A stretch of 64,000 nucleotides of DNA from Heterohyrax brucei (GCA_028571685.1 CM053162.1:68064351-68128350), one strand, 5' to 3'; positions 1 through 11,800 are shown, counted from the stretch's first letter. Numbers and translations: made by a program. The notes: a model not told the origin generated them from the letters alone.

Positions 1-1265
1 TCCAAGGCTGTTGGTTGTGGATCCAAGTAGAATGGAATCCTTGATAACTTCAAACTTTTCTCCTTTTATCATCATGCTACTTATTGGTCCAGTTGTGAGG
101 ATTTTTGTTTTCTCTTTGCTGAGGTATAATCCAAACCAAAGACTATAATCTTTGATCTTCATCAGTAATGATTCAAGTTCTCTTCATTTTCAGCAAGCAA
201 GGTTGTGTTATCTGCATCATGCAGCTTGTTAGTAAGTCTTCCTCCAATCCTGATGCCCTGTCCTTCACACAGTTTTACTTCCTGGGTTGTTTTCTCAGCA
301 TACAGATTAAATAAGTGTAGTGAAAGGATACAATTTTGATGCATACTTTTCCTGATTTTAAACCATGGAGTATCCCCTCATTTTGTTCAAGCAACTGCCT
401 CTTGATGTATGTGTAGTTTCCTCATGATCACAATAAATTGTCCCTGAATTTCCATCTCCACAATATTATCCATAGTTTATTATGACCCATATCGTCAAAT
501 GCCTTTGCATACTCAATAAAACACAGATGAGTATCTTTCTGATATTCTCTGCTTTGAGCCAGGATCCAGCTGTCATCAGCAATGATAGCCCTGGTTCTGA
601 GTCCACTTCTGAGGTTAGCCTGAGTTTCTAACAGTTCCATCTCAATGTACTGCTGCAGCTGCTTTTGAATGGTCTTTAGAAAAAAAATTTACTTGGTTGT
701 GATATTAATAATATTGTTTCAGAATTCTGCCTTCAGTTTGATCACCTTTCTTTGGAATATGCATAAATATAGATCCGTTTATGTCAGTTGCCCAGATAGC
801 TGTCTTCCAAATTTAGTGACATAGACGAGTGAGCACTTTCAACTCTGCTTTCATCTGTTGAAACATCTCTATTTGTGTTCCACGTGCTCCTGGAGCCTTG
901 TTTTTCTCCAGTGTCTTCAGTACAGCTTGGACTTCTTCCTTCCTTAACGTCACTTCTTGATCATATGCTATCTCCTGAAATGTTTGAATGCCAGACAGTT
1001 CTTTTGGGGACAATGATGATATGTCTTCTATCTTCTTTTGATGCCGCCTGCTTCATTCAGTAATTCGACCATGAAATCCATCATTATTGTAACTCAATAT
1101 TTATTTATTTTCAGTTCTTTCAGCTTGAGAAATGTCAAGCACATTCTTCCCTTTCTTTGTACATGTCACCACAGTGCTGTATTTTTGCTTCTTTGGTACC
1201 CTTTGAAATCTTCTGTTTAACTCCCTTGCTTCATCATTGTTCCTTTCATTTTAGCTGATCTATGT
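1..1265 (-). mobile_element. RTE/BovB-like LINE fragment (reverse transcriptase part)
   Basis: Minus-strand translations in several frames match the RTE-clade reverse transcriptase in the expected order. Around 1013-813 there is an N-terminal RT segment with 'NKAPGARGTQIEMFQQ'. Around 560-480 comes the 'FIEYAKAFDDMGHNKLW' block, an RT motif with the catalytic Asp of the F-x-D-Y-x-K-A-F type changed to Glu. Around 260-170 lies the degenerate active-site box 'DADNTTLLAENEE', which in intact elements is Y/F-A-D-D. Frameshifts and stops separate the blocks, so it is a dead copy. The window edge cuts the 3' side and the endonuclease is absent. Family assignment is by recognition. Confidence 0.85.
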
Positions 1266-1942
1266 TGAAGGCCATGTAAACTTAGGACCGTTATCCCTAA
1301 GAACAGGAAAGCACACTAATTTATCCATGTATCAGTACAGAGAGTTAAAGTACAACCATATCATTACAGTGTCACTGACACGAGGCAGAGTTTAAGTCCC
1401 AAGGATGCTGAGGCAGCTGTAAATGATGAGGCAAGTTACTGGATAAGGGGATGCCATAGGTGGAAAATATTTCAGATGGAAGAAGTAAGTTTCTGTGCAA
1501 ATATTAAGCCATAGGTGTTCAAGATGAAACCATACAAAGTCTGATTCTGACTGAGAACAGCTCTAAGGCAACTGTGAGGTACATGGAGATTCTGGAGATC
1601 ATCTGGTGCTGAGAAAGTGTCTGACCAGCCACAGTTTAAAGTTGTCTGAATACATTTGGGAATGTGGAAAGATCACATAATAAAAGTGAAAGTAAGCTTA
1701 CTCTTACCCTGAAGTTAATGTTAAGTTCATTTATAAGTAAACTTATAACCAAAGCTTGAAAAAATAGTTATCCTCATAAATTTCTCCCATAGAAAATTGA
1801 TTAAAGTAAACCAAAAATTATAAGACTTAAGAAAATAATGTCACAATATACAAAATATAGTGAAAAATCACTATGTATACTCATAAGTAGTAGAATGCTA
1901 CTTATAATTAGAAAATAACATAATCAGTAGAAAAACAAAAAC
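1266..1942. other. Unassigned AT-rich DNA
   Basis: I see no coding frame and no repeat that I can name. Base composition is like the flanks. Confidence 0.5.
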
Positions 1943-3906
1943 TGAGATAACCAAGATGTTGGATTAGTAGCCAAATCTTCTAAACTGCTGTCAAAAGTAT
2001 TTGAAGGATTTAAACTAAAAGAAGAACGCAACATGAAAACTCCCAGGGAGCAGCCTAACGGAAATGGTAACTAAAATGAGGGGGAATTTAGAAACTAGTA
2101 ATTGAGGTAAGTGGGTAATGTAATCAGCTAAAGTAGGAGTAAATAACACACACGGATAGGAAGAGAAGAAAAAATGTAAACCAGCAGAGATGAGATATGC
2201 AGAAATAATGTTGGTTTCCAGATTCTCTGTGTGGAGGCGTAGTTCCAGTGGAGCTTGCTCTCCATGAAAGGGGAACCTGTAGCTGAAAAAGTCAATAAAA
2301 TTGCACAAATTTCCCATTTTTTAATGGATTTTCATTCGAGAAAAGGCGCTAGCCAGTGCTACACAGGATGGTTAAAATTCAACAGAAAATTTGCTTTCAC
2401 ACTGATTTAATGGTCAGCGAGCATAAATCGGGATGATCTCCTCAGCTGACAAGGGAGGCGAGATAATTCTTTATAAAGAGCCACAGAAGGGCTGCTACCT
2501 ACTGTCTTAGCTGTAAACTTTATCCAAATAGTGGTCTGATGTAAGAGATACACAAGTACAGGGTGGACCCCAAGTAGCACAGCCAAACCTAGAACAGCTG
2601 ATGAATGATACCTGCCACCAATATTTTAAGTTAGCCTAAAGTAAAGTTAAAGGCTATCTGCCCATGAAAACAACAAATAAATAGAAGTCAAGATGCTTCA
2701 GAGGAGCACAACAAAATCCAGGGTCTCTGGTAAGTATCATTCAAGTGTCCACAAGGCAATATAAATCTATTAGACACGTGAACTAAATACATATATCACC
2801 CATACTGAAGAGAAATGGCAATCCACTAAGAGAAACTTTGAAATAAACTAAATATTGTGTGAAAAGAAAGCATTTTGAAGTGACTACTACAGTGATCCTG
2901 AAGGACATAAATAAAAACATCCTCATGATTAGTGATATAGAATCTCAGGAGGAAAAAAGAAAAAAAGGTCTAAAAAATCAAGAAGAAGCAAAATACCTGG
3001 GGTAAAAAAGGATGAAATTAACAGCCAATCTGAGATGACAGTTAAAAATAAAATGAAGAAGTCAAGAAACTTGAAGACAGACTAATAGAAATTATTCGAA
3101 CCAAAGAACAGGGAGGGAAGATTTAAAATGGGAAGAATGGCAGAATCTCTGGAAACTGTCAGGCAGTACTAAAAGTTCTACCCTATTTGTATTTAAAGTA
3201 TGAGGAGAGGAGAGTCATCACAGAGTTGACAAAGTACGTAATGAATTTATAAGTAAAAAGCTACCAAGTGTGTTGAACAACATACATTTACAGACTCACG
3301 GATTTTCAGACTCATTAGGCTCAGAAAACCCTAAGAACATAAAGACAAGTGAACAAAAAATCAGGGTAAATAGTAAATCTTGAAAACAGCCAAAGAAAAA
3401 GAACACATTAAACAAAAGAAATAGTGTTATTAATTACTAATGACTTCCTATAAAAAACATTAGAGACCAGAAAACCATTGAAAACAAATAAAACCATAGA
3501 CATAAATACAAAAACATGAAAAAGTACACAATTTATAAATTGACCAAACCAAACAAAGAGATTACCAGAGGGTGCGCCATCAGAGAGCAAAACCCAACCC
3601 ATCCAGACCCACTGCCATCAAGTTCATCTGACTCACAGCTACCCTGGAGGACAGAGGAGAGCTGCCCCTTAGAGTTTCCAAGGACCATCTGGCGGATTTG
3701 AACTGCCAACCTTTTGGTTAGCAGCTGTAGCACTTAACCACTATTCCACCACGGTTTCTGTCAGAGAGCCAGATCTAATCATATGCTGCTTACAACAGAT
3801 ACATTTAAATGCAGTTAACAGTAAGTGTGAAATATGCCATGTAAAAAGACAGTCATGGAAGGTAAATATGGCTATATTGGTACCCCATAATATAGACTTC
3901 ACTTCA
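1943..3906 (+). mobile_element. Old L1 LINE, 5' part (degenerate)
   Basis: The segment opens near 1949 with a decayed version of the mammalian L1 5' signature (CCAAGATGxxGGAxTAG). It continues through A-rich 5'UTR/ORF1-like text around 2830-3130. A stretch near 3390-3490 resembles the 'gaaagcagccagagagaa...cagaaaccatggaggccag' part of L1. ORF2-like text near 3780-3900 follows ('atgctgcttacaacagata'). No frame is open. An AfroSINE interrupts it at 3603-3760. It may be a chain of pieces rather than one copy. Confidence 0.6.
3603..3760 (-). mobile_element. AfroSINE (tRNA-derived SINE)
   Basis: Antisense copy. The reverse complement starts with the tRNA-like A-box region (GTGGAATAGTGGTTAAG) and a B-box-like GGTTGGCAGTTCAAATC. 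It ends in the conserved tail near 'GATGGCAGTGGG'. It sits in the old L1. Confidence 0.9.
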
Positions 3907-3911
3907 GCATG

Positions 3912-4505
3912 TGTGGTGGTCAGGATTATGTCAACTTGGCTACTACCTATTTGGCTGCTGTATTAAGTGGCAGGGCGGGGTTTGTGGTGGCTCCCTGCCC
4001 CTCGGCTCTCATCTCATGACCCTGGACTAGGGCTGCTGATCGCTCACGTGGCCAGGAGTTCCTGCTCTCTTGTTCCAGTGTCTAGTTCCGGGACTTGAGC
4101 TAGCAGCTGTTGGGCTCATCAGTCCTTACAGTCGGCACGTGAGAGTCCTGCTCCCTGACCTGCCAATCCTGGGTTCGCCAGCCTCTGTCACTTCGTCTCG
4201 CCACCAGCTTGGGATCCACTGACCTCCAGCCTCTGTCGGCTTCGTCTGGCCACCAGCTTGGAATCCACTGACCTACACAACCGGTGATCTGCAACTCTGG
4301 TCTCTGACTTGCTGACCTTGGGTTCCTCAGCTTCCGTGGACATGTGAGGCTTGTGCCAGAGCTTGGGACATTCAGCTTCTGTGATTACGTGAGCTGTTTC
4401 CTATATTTGTATCTATCTATCTGTCTATATATATATATTATAAATCTTTCCTTGTACCTACACGTGTTACTGGTTTTGCTTCCCTAGAAAACCCAGCCTA
4501 AGACA
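3912..4505 (-). mobile_element. Solo LTR, 594 bp, with 5-bp TSD
   Basis: The element runs from TGTGGTGG to CCTAAGACA, so it has TG...CA ends in both readings. It is flanked by GCATG at 3907-3911 and again at 4506-4510, a 5-bp duplication typical of LTR retrotransposon insertion. Its reverse complement begins TGTCTTAGGCTGGG and matches the start of the LTR at 14,415. Two internal direct repeats occur near 4190-4270 (cttcgtct..ccaccagcttgg..tccactgacct), and a short TATA run lies near 4430. There is no coding sequence, which is expected of a solo LTR. I cannot name the family. Confidence 0.7.
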
Positions 4506-4966
4506 GCATGTAACATCTGATCAGGAATCAGTGGCACTGAAGGGAGAACGCCAACCTGCACTGAAGGCATTGATGTGAAGCAAGGTTCTGGAAATTGACC
4601 AAAACCAACTGAGATATTTCAACAGATAGAGGCAGTGCTGCGAGTGGTCACTTGTCTATGTCAAGAAATTTGCAAGACATCTACTGAGCCAACTGACTGA
4701 AGGAAATCCACATTTATGCCTATTCTGAAGAAAGATGATTAAACTGAAAGCAGAAATTATTATTATTATTTTAAAAGTTATCAATATAACACACAAATAA
4801 AAATTTTATGAGGGATCATTGAAAATTAACTGCAGCAGTACGTAGACAGGGAAGTGCCAGAAGTTCAAGCTGGATTCAGAAGAGGACAAGGAACCAGGGA
4901 TGTCACTGTTGACATCAGATAGATCTTGGCTGAAAGTAGAGAACACCAGAAAGACATCTACCGGTG
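4506..4966 (+). mobile_element. RTE LINE fragment (RT N-terminal region)
   Basis: Plus-strand text parallels the RT N-terminal block seen in the other RTE copies. It holds the region that would read 'NKAPGIDGI..EMFQ', then 'WPTDW..IFMPIPKK' and 'QAGFRRGxGTRD..DIR.ILAESREHQKDIY', broken by indels. It stops abruptly at about 4966 where L1-like 3' sequence of the opposite strand begins. Confidence 0.8.
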
Positions 4967-4967
4967 T

Positions 4968-5650
4968 TTTATTTATTTATAGTTATTATTTTATCTATTT
5001 ATTTACTTTTTACTGTACTTTAGATTAAGGTTTACAGAACAAACTAGTTTGTCTTTGAACAGCACACATAATGTTTTATGATGTTGGTTAAGAGCCCAAT
5101 GACATATCAACACTCTCTTTTCTCAACTTTGGGTTCCCTATTACCAGTTTTCCTGTCCCCTCCTTTTTCCTGGGCTGGTGTGCCCTGAAATCCAGTTTTG
5201 TCTTATGATCCTGTCTAATCTAATATTTGGCTGAAGTGAGACTTCAATAGGGACTTTGTTACTGACCTGAAAGGATGTCCAGGGGCCATACTCTTAAGGT
5301 TTCTTCAGGTCTCTGTCAGGCCAGTAAGTTTGGTCTTCTTTTGTGAGTTAGAATTTTGTTCAACTTTTTTTTCCCCAGCTTTGTCTGGGACCCTCTGTTG
5401 TAATCCCTGTCACAGTAATCAGTGGTGGTAGCCGAGTACCATCTAGTTGTACTGGACTCAACCTAGCAGAAGCCATAGCGATTGTGGTCCGTTAGTCCTT
5501 GACTTTTTTAGAAGAGTTGCAGTGGGAGTTTTCTGCGGGCCTATAGTGAGAAAAAATAAAGCTCATTACAGGCTGATCATTTCGCTATTAAGGCCTTTGT
5601 GGAAATCCAGGCATCTTCTTGTGGATACGTTTTAGGTGTCAATGGTTGTT
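4968..5650 (-). mobile_element. L1-type 3'UTR sequence (probable)
   Basis: The segment starts with a T-rich, ATTT-repeat run (antisense poly-A) and continues with 'ctttagattaaggtttacagaac' and similar unique text. That pattern is consistent with an antisense L1 3'UTR of a subfamily different from the one at 12 kb, 50 kb and 63 kb. No frame is coding. Assignment rests on the poly-T start and memory of the family. Confidence 0.5.
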
Positions 5651-5789
5651 ATTTATTACTAGTTGAAAGTCAGCCGCTATAAAAATAGTTCATTTATGGG
5701 ACTCCTGTGGCAATAGAATCTAAGAGCTGAAAACATTTTATCTAAAGTGTTTTCTTTTATTGGTTCTAAATTTACCCACTATTAATTTG

Positions 5790-5830
5790 GTCACCATGAG
5801 TCGAATCCGACTCGACAGCACTTGGCTGGC
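5790..5830 (+). mobile_element. Ultrashort AfroSINE 3'-tail insertion (41 nt) with 9-bp TSD
   Basis: Only the last ~41 bases of an AfroSINE are present: GTCACCATGAG, then the near-palindrome GAGTCGAATCCGACTC, then GACAGCACTTGGCTGGC. ATTAATTTG at 5781-5789 is repeated exactly at 5831-5839, so this is a bona fide short insertion rather than an eroded long copy. Confidence 0.8.
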
Positions 5831-5839
5831 ATTAATTTG

Positions 5840-6077
5840 ATCATATAAATCTTGTTTTCAAATGATGAGGCAGTAAATTTTTTAAAGTAGTTTCATGCTA
5901 TTTACCAGGTAGGAGCAGTAATGAAACCCTACTATGGAGTTATTTAATCTCAGAGAGAGAAACAGTGTTACTGTTACTCTCTGCCAATACTCTTCACGCT
6001 TGCACTAGGATTCAGGTTGTAAGAAGCTCTTTAGCTGTGTGGTAGTTTAGTACATAGTAGTGGGTTGAATCAATACA
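5840..6077. other. Unassigned DNA
   Basis: No coding or named repeat is seen. Confidence 0.5.
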
Positions 6078-6200
6078 AACCCAACTCACTGCCAGCATAG
6101 CAACCCTATAGGATGGAGTAGGACTGATCTATCTAGTTTCCAAGGAGTGCCTGGAGGATTTGAACTGTCGACCTTTTGGTTAGCAGATACAGCCTTTAAC
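6078..6200 (-). mobile_element. AfroSINE, 5'-truncated or eroded
   Basis: The 'aaacccaactcactgcc', 'aaccctataggatggagtag' and 'tttgaactgtcgaccttttggttagcag' blocks are clear. The tRNA-like head is cut at about 6200, where an LTR begins. Confidence 0.85.
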
Positions 6201-6206
6201 TTGTAC

Positions 6207-6628
6207 ATGTGGATTCTACAGTGTTCCTCAAAAAGTCATGTCTACTTTGCATTTCAGAATGTGACCTTATCTAGAAATAGGGTGTTATTAAACTAATTAA
6301 GATAAGAACTGAGATGAAGTATTGGATGAGAGTAGAACCGAAATACAGTGCAGAAAAGGGTACACACAGACTCAGAGAAGAAGGCCGTGTGAAAATGGAG
6401 GCAGAAATGGATCGGTAATGCTGAGACAAGCTGTGAATCAGTGACTGTCACCGGCAGCTACAAGAAGCAAGGATGGATTTCTTTCCTAGAGCCTCCTGAG
6501 AGTGTCAAGCTCTCTCAACACTTTAATTTGAGCCCCTGCCCAGCGTAGCTGTGAGAAAATTACTTCTGTTTGAAGCTACTTGGTTTGTGGTGATTTGTTA
6601 CTGCAACCTGAGGAAACTAACACACCAC
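6207..6628 (-). mobile_element. MLT1-like LTR (ERVL-MaLR)
   Basis: The segment contains 'gaatgtgaccttatctagaaatagggt', 'gagaagaaggccgtgtgaaaatggaggcag' in spaced blocks, and the terminal 'gttactgcaacctgaggaaactaacaca'. These are hallmarks of the reverse complement of an MLT1-type LTR. It is an ancient solo LTR with no coding content. Confidence 0.8.
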
Positions 6629-7094
6629 CCAGGGATTAGATGCGTTTTGACCAAAAAAATTTCTGATTTTGTACGCTTCAGGCATTTGAATGAGTCAAAT
6701 CAAATTATGTTCGATGGACCATTTTAAAAATTCCACTGTTTTCTTAATGAAGCCTTTTTAAATTGGTAATTATTTTGCTAAAGTGAAAAAAATATAAGAA
6801 TGTAAGAAGCCTACCATGTAGGTATCATTACATACACGAGAAGGAACTTATAAATATGTGGTTTAACATCCCCTTGTCAAGAGACATGGGTAAAATTCAA
6901 GGACTATGGCACACGATAAAAAGAAAAAGCCAAGCTCTATTGTGATTCTTCTTCCTGAGACCAAAGTTAAGACTGTGCAGGAAAACTGTAGAAAGACAAA
7001 GATGTGTGAGGGTGAGTGGTAAAGACTGACTGTAATCAGACGGGAATTAACACACGCTCATACAGCTGGTTTGTGTGCATATGAGGACAAGCAC
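6629..7094. other. Unassigned DNA
   Basis: AT-rich sequence with nothing that I can name. Confidence 0.5.
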
Positions 7095-10000
7095 GACGGT
7101 TGTTGTTAGGAACCATCCGCTCAGTTCCAATTTATAGAGACCCTATACAGATGAGAAAGAAACACGGCGCGGCCCTGTGTCGTGCTCACAATCTTTGGTA
7201 TGCTTGAGCCTATTGTTACGGCCACTTTGTCAGACCATCTTGTTGAGGATCTTCCTCTTTGTTCACTGGCTCTCAACTTTACCAAGCATGGTGTCCTTCT
7301 CCAGGGACTGATCACTCCCGACAACACATTCAAAGTATATAAGAAATAGTTTTGCCATCCTTGCTTCTAAGGAACATTCTCGTTGTACTTCATCCAAGAC
7401 AGATCTGTTCGTTCTTTTGACAGTTCATAGCATACTCAGTATTCTTTGTCAACACCATAACTCAAAGGCATTGTTTCTTCTTCAGTCCTCCTTATTCACT
7501 GTCCATCTTTCCCATGCAGAGGCTGCCAATTAAGCTCACAAACTCATCCGAGAAAAGGTGTGACATATCTCATTTCTGTATATCACTGTGGTTACCTTTG
7601 AACTACTCCCCTTGGGAAGCTGTGCACTGATGCCAGCACCTAGTCCACCTATAAAAGCAATTGTGGCATTTTTTGTTTGGAATGGCCATCAGAGCTGTCA
7701 TCATATGAGATCTGACATTTAAGTTCACAAACTCATCCTAGAAAAAGCACTTTGAAGGGTAGTACATTGAAAGTGACTGTAGTGATATACAGCAATGAGG
7801 TATGTAGCACTGTTTCTAGGACGAATTCACAAACTTAACTGGCAGGACTTGCACAAAGTAATAGAAACCTTTATGTCTTCAAGTTGACATCTTTGCTTTT
7901 TAACAGTTTAAAGAGATCTTTTGCACCAGATTTGCCCAATGCAATGCATGTTTTGATTTCTCGATTGCTATTTTCATGGTTGTGGCTTGTGGATCCAAGT
8001 ACAGTGAAATCCTTGACAACCTCCAGCTTTTCTGTTTATCAGGATGTTGCTCGTTGCTCCAGTTGTCAGAATTTTTTCCTAAAATGTTGTGGTGTAATCC
8101 ATGCGGAATGATATAATCTTTGATCTTCATCAGTAACTGCTTTGTGTCTTCTTGGTGTTATTTGCATAATTTATATTGTTAATGAGTCCTGGTCCAATCC
8201 TGATGCCAAGTCCTACATATAGCCCTTTTGCTTGGATTATTTTATTAGCATACAGATTGAATAAGTAGAGTGAAGAACACGATTTCAGCAGAGTTGCTAT
8301 GAGTTGGAACTGATTCAACAGCAGGGGAGTTTATTTTTGTTAGTGTTTTAAAATTAGTATCCTCTTCTTCTGTTCAAAGGACTGCCTGTTGATCCATGCA
8401 CAGAGTCCTTAGGAGCACAATTAAGTGCTTTGAAATTCCCTTTCTCCAAAATGTGTTATGATGCACAAACTTCAAGGTCTTAGCATAGTCAGTGAAACAT
8501 TGGTAGTCTGGTATTCTCTGCTTTCAGCGTTCAGCTGGAATCCACAGGACATTAGCAGTGACATCTGTTGCTCTATGTCCTCTTCTAAGTCCTGCTTGAA
8601 CTTCTAGCACTTCCTACCAATATTCTACTGTAGCTACTTTTGAATGATCTCTAGCAAAATTTTGTTTGCATGTGCTATTAATGACACTGTTCAGTGATTT
8701 CCACATTTGATTAAGTTACTTTTCTTAGGAATAGGCATAAATATGGATCTCTTCCAGTTGGTTGGCCAGGTGGTTATCCTCCAAATTTCTTGATATAGGT
8801 AAGTGAATATTTCCAGTGTGGCATCTGTTCTGTGAAACACATCCTTTGGTGTTCCATCAACTCCTAGAGCCTTGTTTCTCACCAATGCATTCAGGGCAGC
8901 CTGGATTCTATCAGTAGCATCAGTACCTGATTGTATGTTACCTCCTGAAATGGTTGAACTTCAACCATTTCTTTTTGGTACAGTGACTCTGTGTATTCCT
9001 TACAGTTTCATTTGATGTTGTGTCTGTTGTTTAATATTTTCACCATAGAATCCTTTGGCATTGCAACTCAAGGCTTGAATTATTTTTTTAGTTTCTTTCA
9101 GCTCAAAAAAAATGTTAAACATATTCTTCCCTTTTGGTTTTCTATCTCTGGGTCTTTTCACATCATAATACTTTCCTTGGTTTTCTCTATCTGCCTGTTG
9201 AAATTTTCTGTTCAAATCTTTTTTCTCCATCGTTTTTTTTCTTTAGCCACTTGTTGTTCAAGATCAAGTTAGAGAGTCTCTTCTGACATCCATTTATGCC
9301 TTTTCTTCTCTCTTGCCTTTTTAATGACCTCTCACATTCTTCATGTACAAGGTCCTTGATATCATTGCACAACTCCTCTGGTTCTATCACTAGAGTTCAA
9401 CAAGTCAAATCTATTCTTGAGATGGCCTCTAAACAAAGGGATACACTTAAGGTCATACTTTGGCTCTTGTATACTTATTCTAATTTTCCTCAGCTTGAAC
9501 TTGAACTTGTATGTGTGTAATTGGTGGTCTGTCTGCAGTTGATGCTTAACCTTGATCTCACTGATGATATGGAGCTTTTCTACTATCTCCTTCCACAGAT
9601 GTGCTCAATTTGATTCCTGTATATTTCATCAGTCAAAGTTCATGTACATAGTCACTGCTGATGTTGGTGAAGAAAGACATTTCCAGTGAGGAAGCCATTA
9701 GTCCTGCAGAATTCACTCACATGACCTCTGGCATCATTTCTGCCACAGAGACTATACTTCCTAACTACTGATCCTTCTTCTTCATTTCCAACTTTTGCAA
9801 TCTCATCACCGGTAGTTAATGCATTCTGATTGCATGTTTGGTCAACTTCAAACTCTGTAATTTGCTAAAAGTCTTCAGTTTTTCATCCTTGGCCTACTGG
9901 TTGGTTTGTAAATCTGAGTAATAGTCATATTAACTGGTTTTCCTTGTAGGCATATGAATATTAATCATGGATATTGTTGTACTTCAACATAGATCTTGAA

Positions 10001-10550
10001 TGTTCCTTTTGATAATGAATGCATTAGATTCTCTGATCCAAAATGACCAGTACAAGTCAATTTCAGCTCAGTAATGCATAGGATATTGATGTTTATGCAT
10101 TCTACTTCATTTTTGATGATTTTCAATTTTCCTGGATTCCAGGAAAATTCTGGGTCCCATTTATTAATGAATGTGTACATCCATTTGTTCTCATTTGGAA
10201 TCATACCATATCAGCAAAAGAAGGTCCCCAAAGCTAGACTTCATCTGTGTCATTAAGGTCAACTCGGCTTTGAGGAGGCAGCTCTCCCTTGGTCATGTTT
10301 TGAGTTCTTTCCAAACTGAGAGGCTCAGCAGACAATTTTCTGCTGCCATTCATAAGATTTTCACTGGCGAATTCTTCTCAGAAGCAGACCACCAGGTCCT
10401 TCTCCCTTGTCTGCCTCAGTCTGGAAGCTCAGCTGAAACCTGTCACCACGGTGACCCTATTCATATTTGCAGACCTTTGGAATAGTTTTCAGAATCATAG
10501 CAACACAAAAGTACACATAGAACAACAAACTGACAGCCGTGAGAGAGGAC
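7095..10550 (-). mobile_element. RTE/BovB-like LINE, nearly full length (about 3.1 kb plus insertion)
   Basis: Read on the minus strand, the 5' region spans 10550-10205 and ends in 'GACAAACTGACAGCCGTGAG'-like text. The AP-endonuclease N-terminus is at about 10204-9965 ('CITELK' corresponds to the conserved 'GISELK', Glu catalytic). A linker follows at 9700-8950. RT blocks lie at 8885-8691 ('NKALGVDGTPKDVF', 'TTWPTNWKRSIFMPIPKK') and 8318-8130 (degenerate YADD as 'YANNT'). The C-terminal part is at 7330-7121, and the 3' terminus with 'GTTGTTGTTAGG' is near 7100. Stops and frameshifts are frequent, so it is inactive. A foldback mariner element interrupts it at 7520-7845. This is the most complete RTE in the window and the best template for ordering the other fragments. 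Confidence 0.85.
7520..7845. mobile_element. Foldback mariner-derived element, copy A (short)
   Basis: It begins CTGCCAATTAAGCTCACAAACTCATC and ends with the inverted counterpart CACAAACTTAACTGGCAG. The left arm (7560-7690) is the antisense 3' end of a mariner transposase. A second terminus-like start sits at 7711 (CTGACATTTAAGTTCAC), so the copy is rearranged. It interrupts the RTE above, whose sequence resumes at about 7860 ('caagttgacatctttgc'). Confidence 0.75.
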
Positions 10551-11639
10551 AAGCATGGAGAAGGTTTTATATGTGTAACCGAAGGACAAAGATAGAAGGC
10601 ATTCCGAAGCCCAGTGGACAGTACTTACAGGACACCAAGTCAACTGAAGTGAGTTTCTTCTGTGATTCCTGGTACTAGTTTACCTAACATATTAATAATA
10701 ATGATGTGGTTTGCTTCAAACTTCACTGAAAAATCATTCAATACAATAAAACGAAGAGATGTTGCAAAGAAAGTTTATCATCTAAGAATTCTTTACCTTT
10801 TATATTTTGATGCAAATGTAAAGGCAATCCAAGTTTTTCTGATGTACCAATCCACAGAAAGAATACAATTCCTTTCAGAAAAATTAAACTAAAACAGATA
10901 TTTGCAAACAATAAAATAGGAAGCTTTACATCTCTTGGATCAAAACAGATAACTCATTAAAGAGAAATCACAGCAGTGAAGCTTTTTAACAATACAAGGT
11001 TAAGTTAATCTTTAAATGGAGGATGTTTTGAACAGAAATGCAAATCCATTTCCAGCTCCAGAGGATTTTGTACTGTGATTAGAAAATTCCACGGTGTTAG
11101 TATAAGAAAGGTCTGAGGTACAAATGAAAATAATAATTTACGTGTGTGTATGTGTTATTTTTCTTTTGCTCAGCTTGCTCAGCTCATATAAAGCAGGAAG
11201 GCGGATTCTGTGTCTCTTTTCTCCAGGCACTATTGCAGAGCAGAAAATGGAAACAAGTTGATGTAAAGAAGTTTTTTTTTTTTTTTTGCAAACTCTAGGG
11301 CACAGTGAGATAGCACTGTGCACCCTGAAGCAAGTATGTCTGATACAAGATTTTCTGAAAACCAGAAATGGAAGGAAAGAAGATTTCCTTTGTTTGAAAA
11401 AGACTGAAGGGTCTGTGGGTCTTGAAGGCAAAGTGAAACAGGGCGCTGCTGTTCACCCTGTTCACCAGCAGTGGTTTGGAAAGACAGACACCAGATGGGA
11501 ATGGGCCTCAGGGAGGGCACAGACAAAAATCAAGTGGGTCTTGGACTGAAGCAAAGAGAAAGCCAAGGGCAAACCTGGTAAAGCAGGGGTTAACACTAGG
11601 TGTTGAGTACACCCTGACTCAAACAGACCTGATAAATCA
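10551..11639. other. Unassigned DNA with a 17-nt poly-T
   Basis: There is no coding frame of note. A poly-T run lies at about 11271-11287. Short frames here (for example 11286-11549 +) have no recognisable domains. Confidence 0.45.
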
Positions 11640-11800
11640 CACAAGGAAATGTTGCTCAGCCATGTATGTTCGAGCCCATGGCGGCAGCCACTCTGTTAGT
11701 TCGGCTCATTGAGGGCATTCCTCTTCTTCCCTGACTCTCTACTTTAGCAAATATGATGTCTTTTCCCAAGGTTCGGTCCCTCCAAATGGTGAGTCCAAAG
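11640..11800 (-). mobile_element. RTE LINE 3' fragment (degenerate)
   Basis: The spaced words 'ttgagggcattcctcttcttccctgactctctactt' and 'atgatgtcttttcccaagg' match the RTE 3' region seen near 7240-7310 and 32300-32360, with an internal gap. Confidence 0.6.

Noticed and set aside
2015-2317. 100-codon antisense frame
   Set aside because: It lies in old L1 5' sequence, has hydrophobic low-complexity composition and no recognisable domain.
3721-3757. tRNA genes
   Set aside because: All A-box/B-box-like sequences found here belong to the AfroSINE heads. None folds into a complete tRNA with an acceptor stem by eye.
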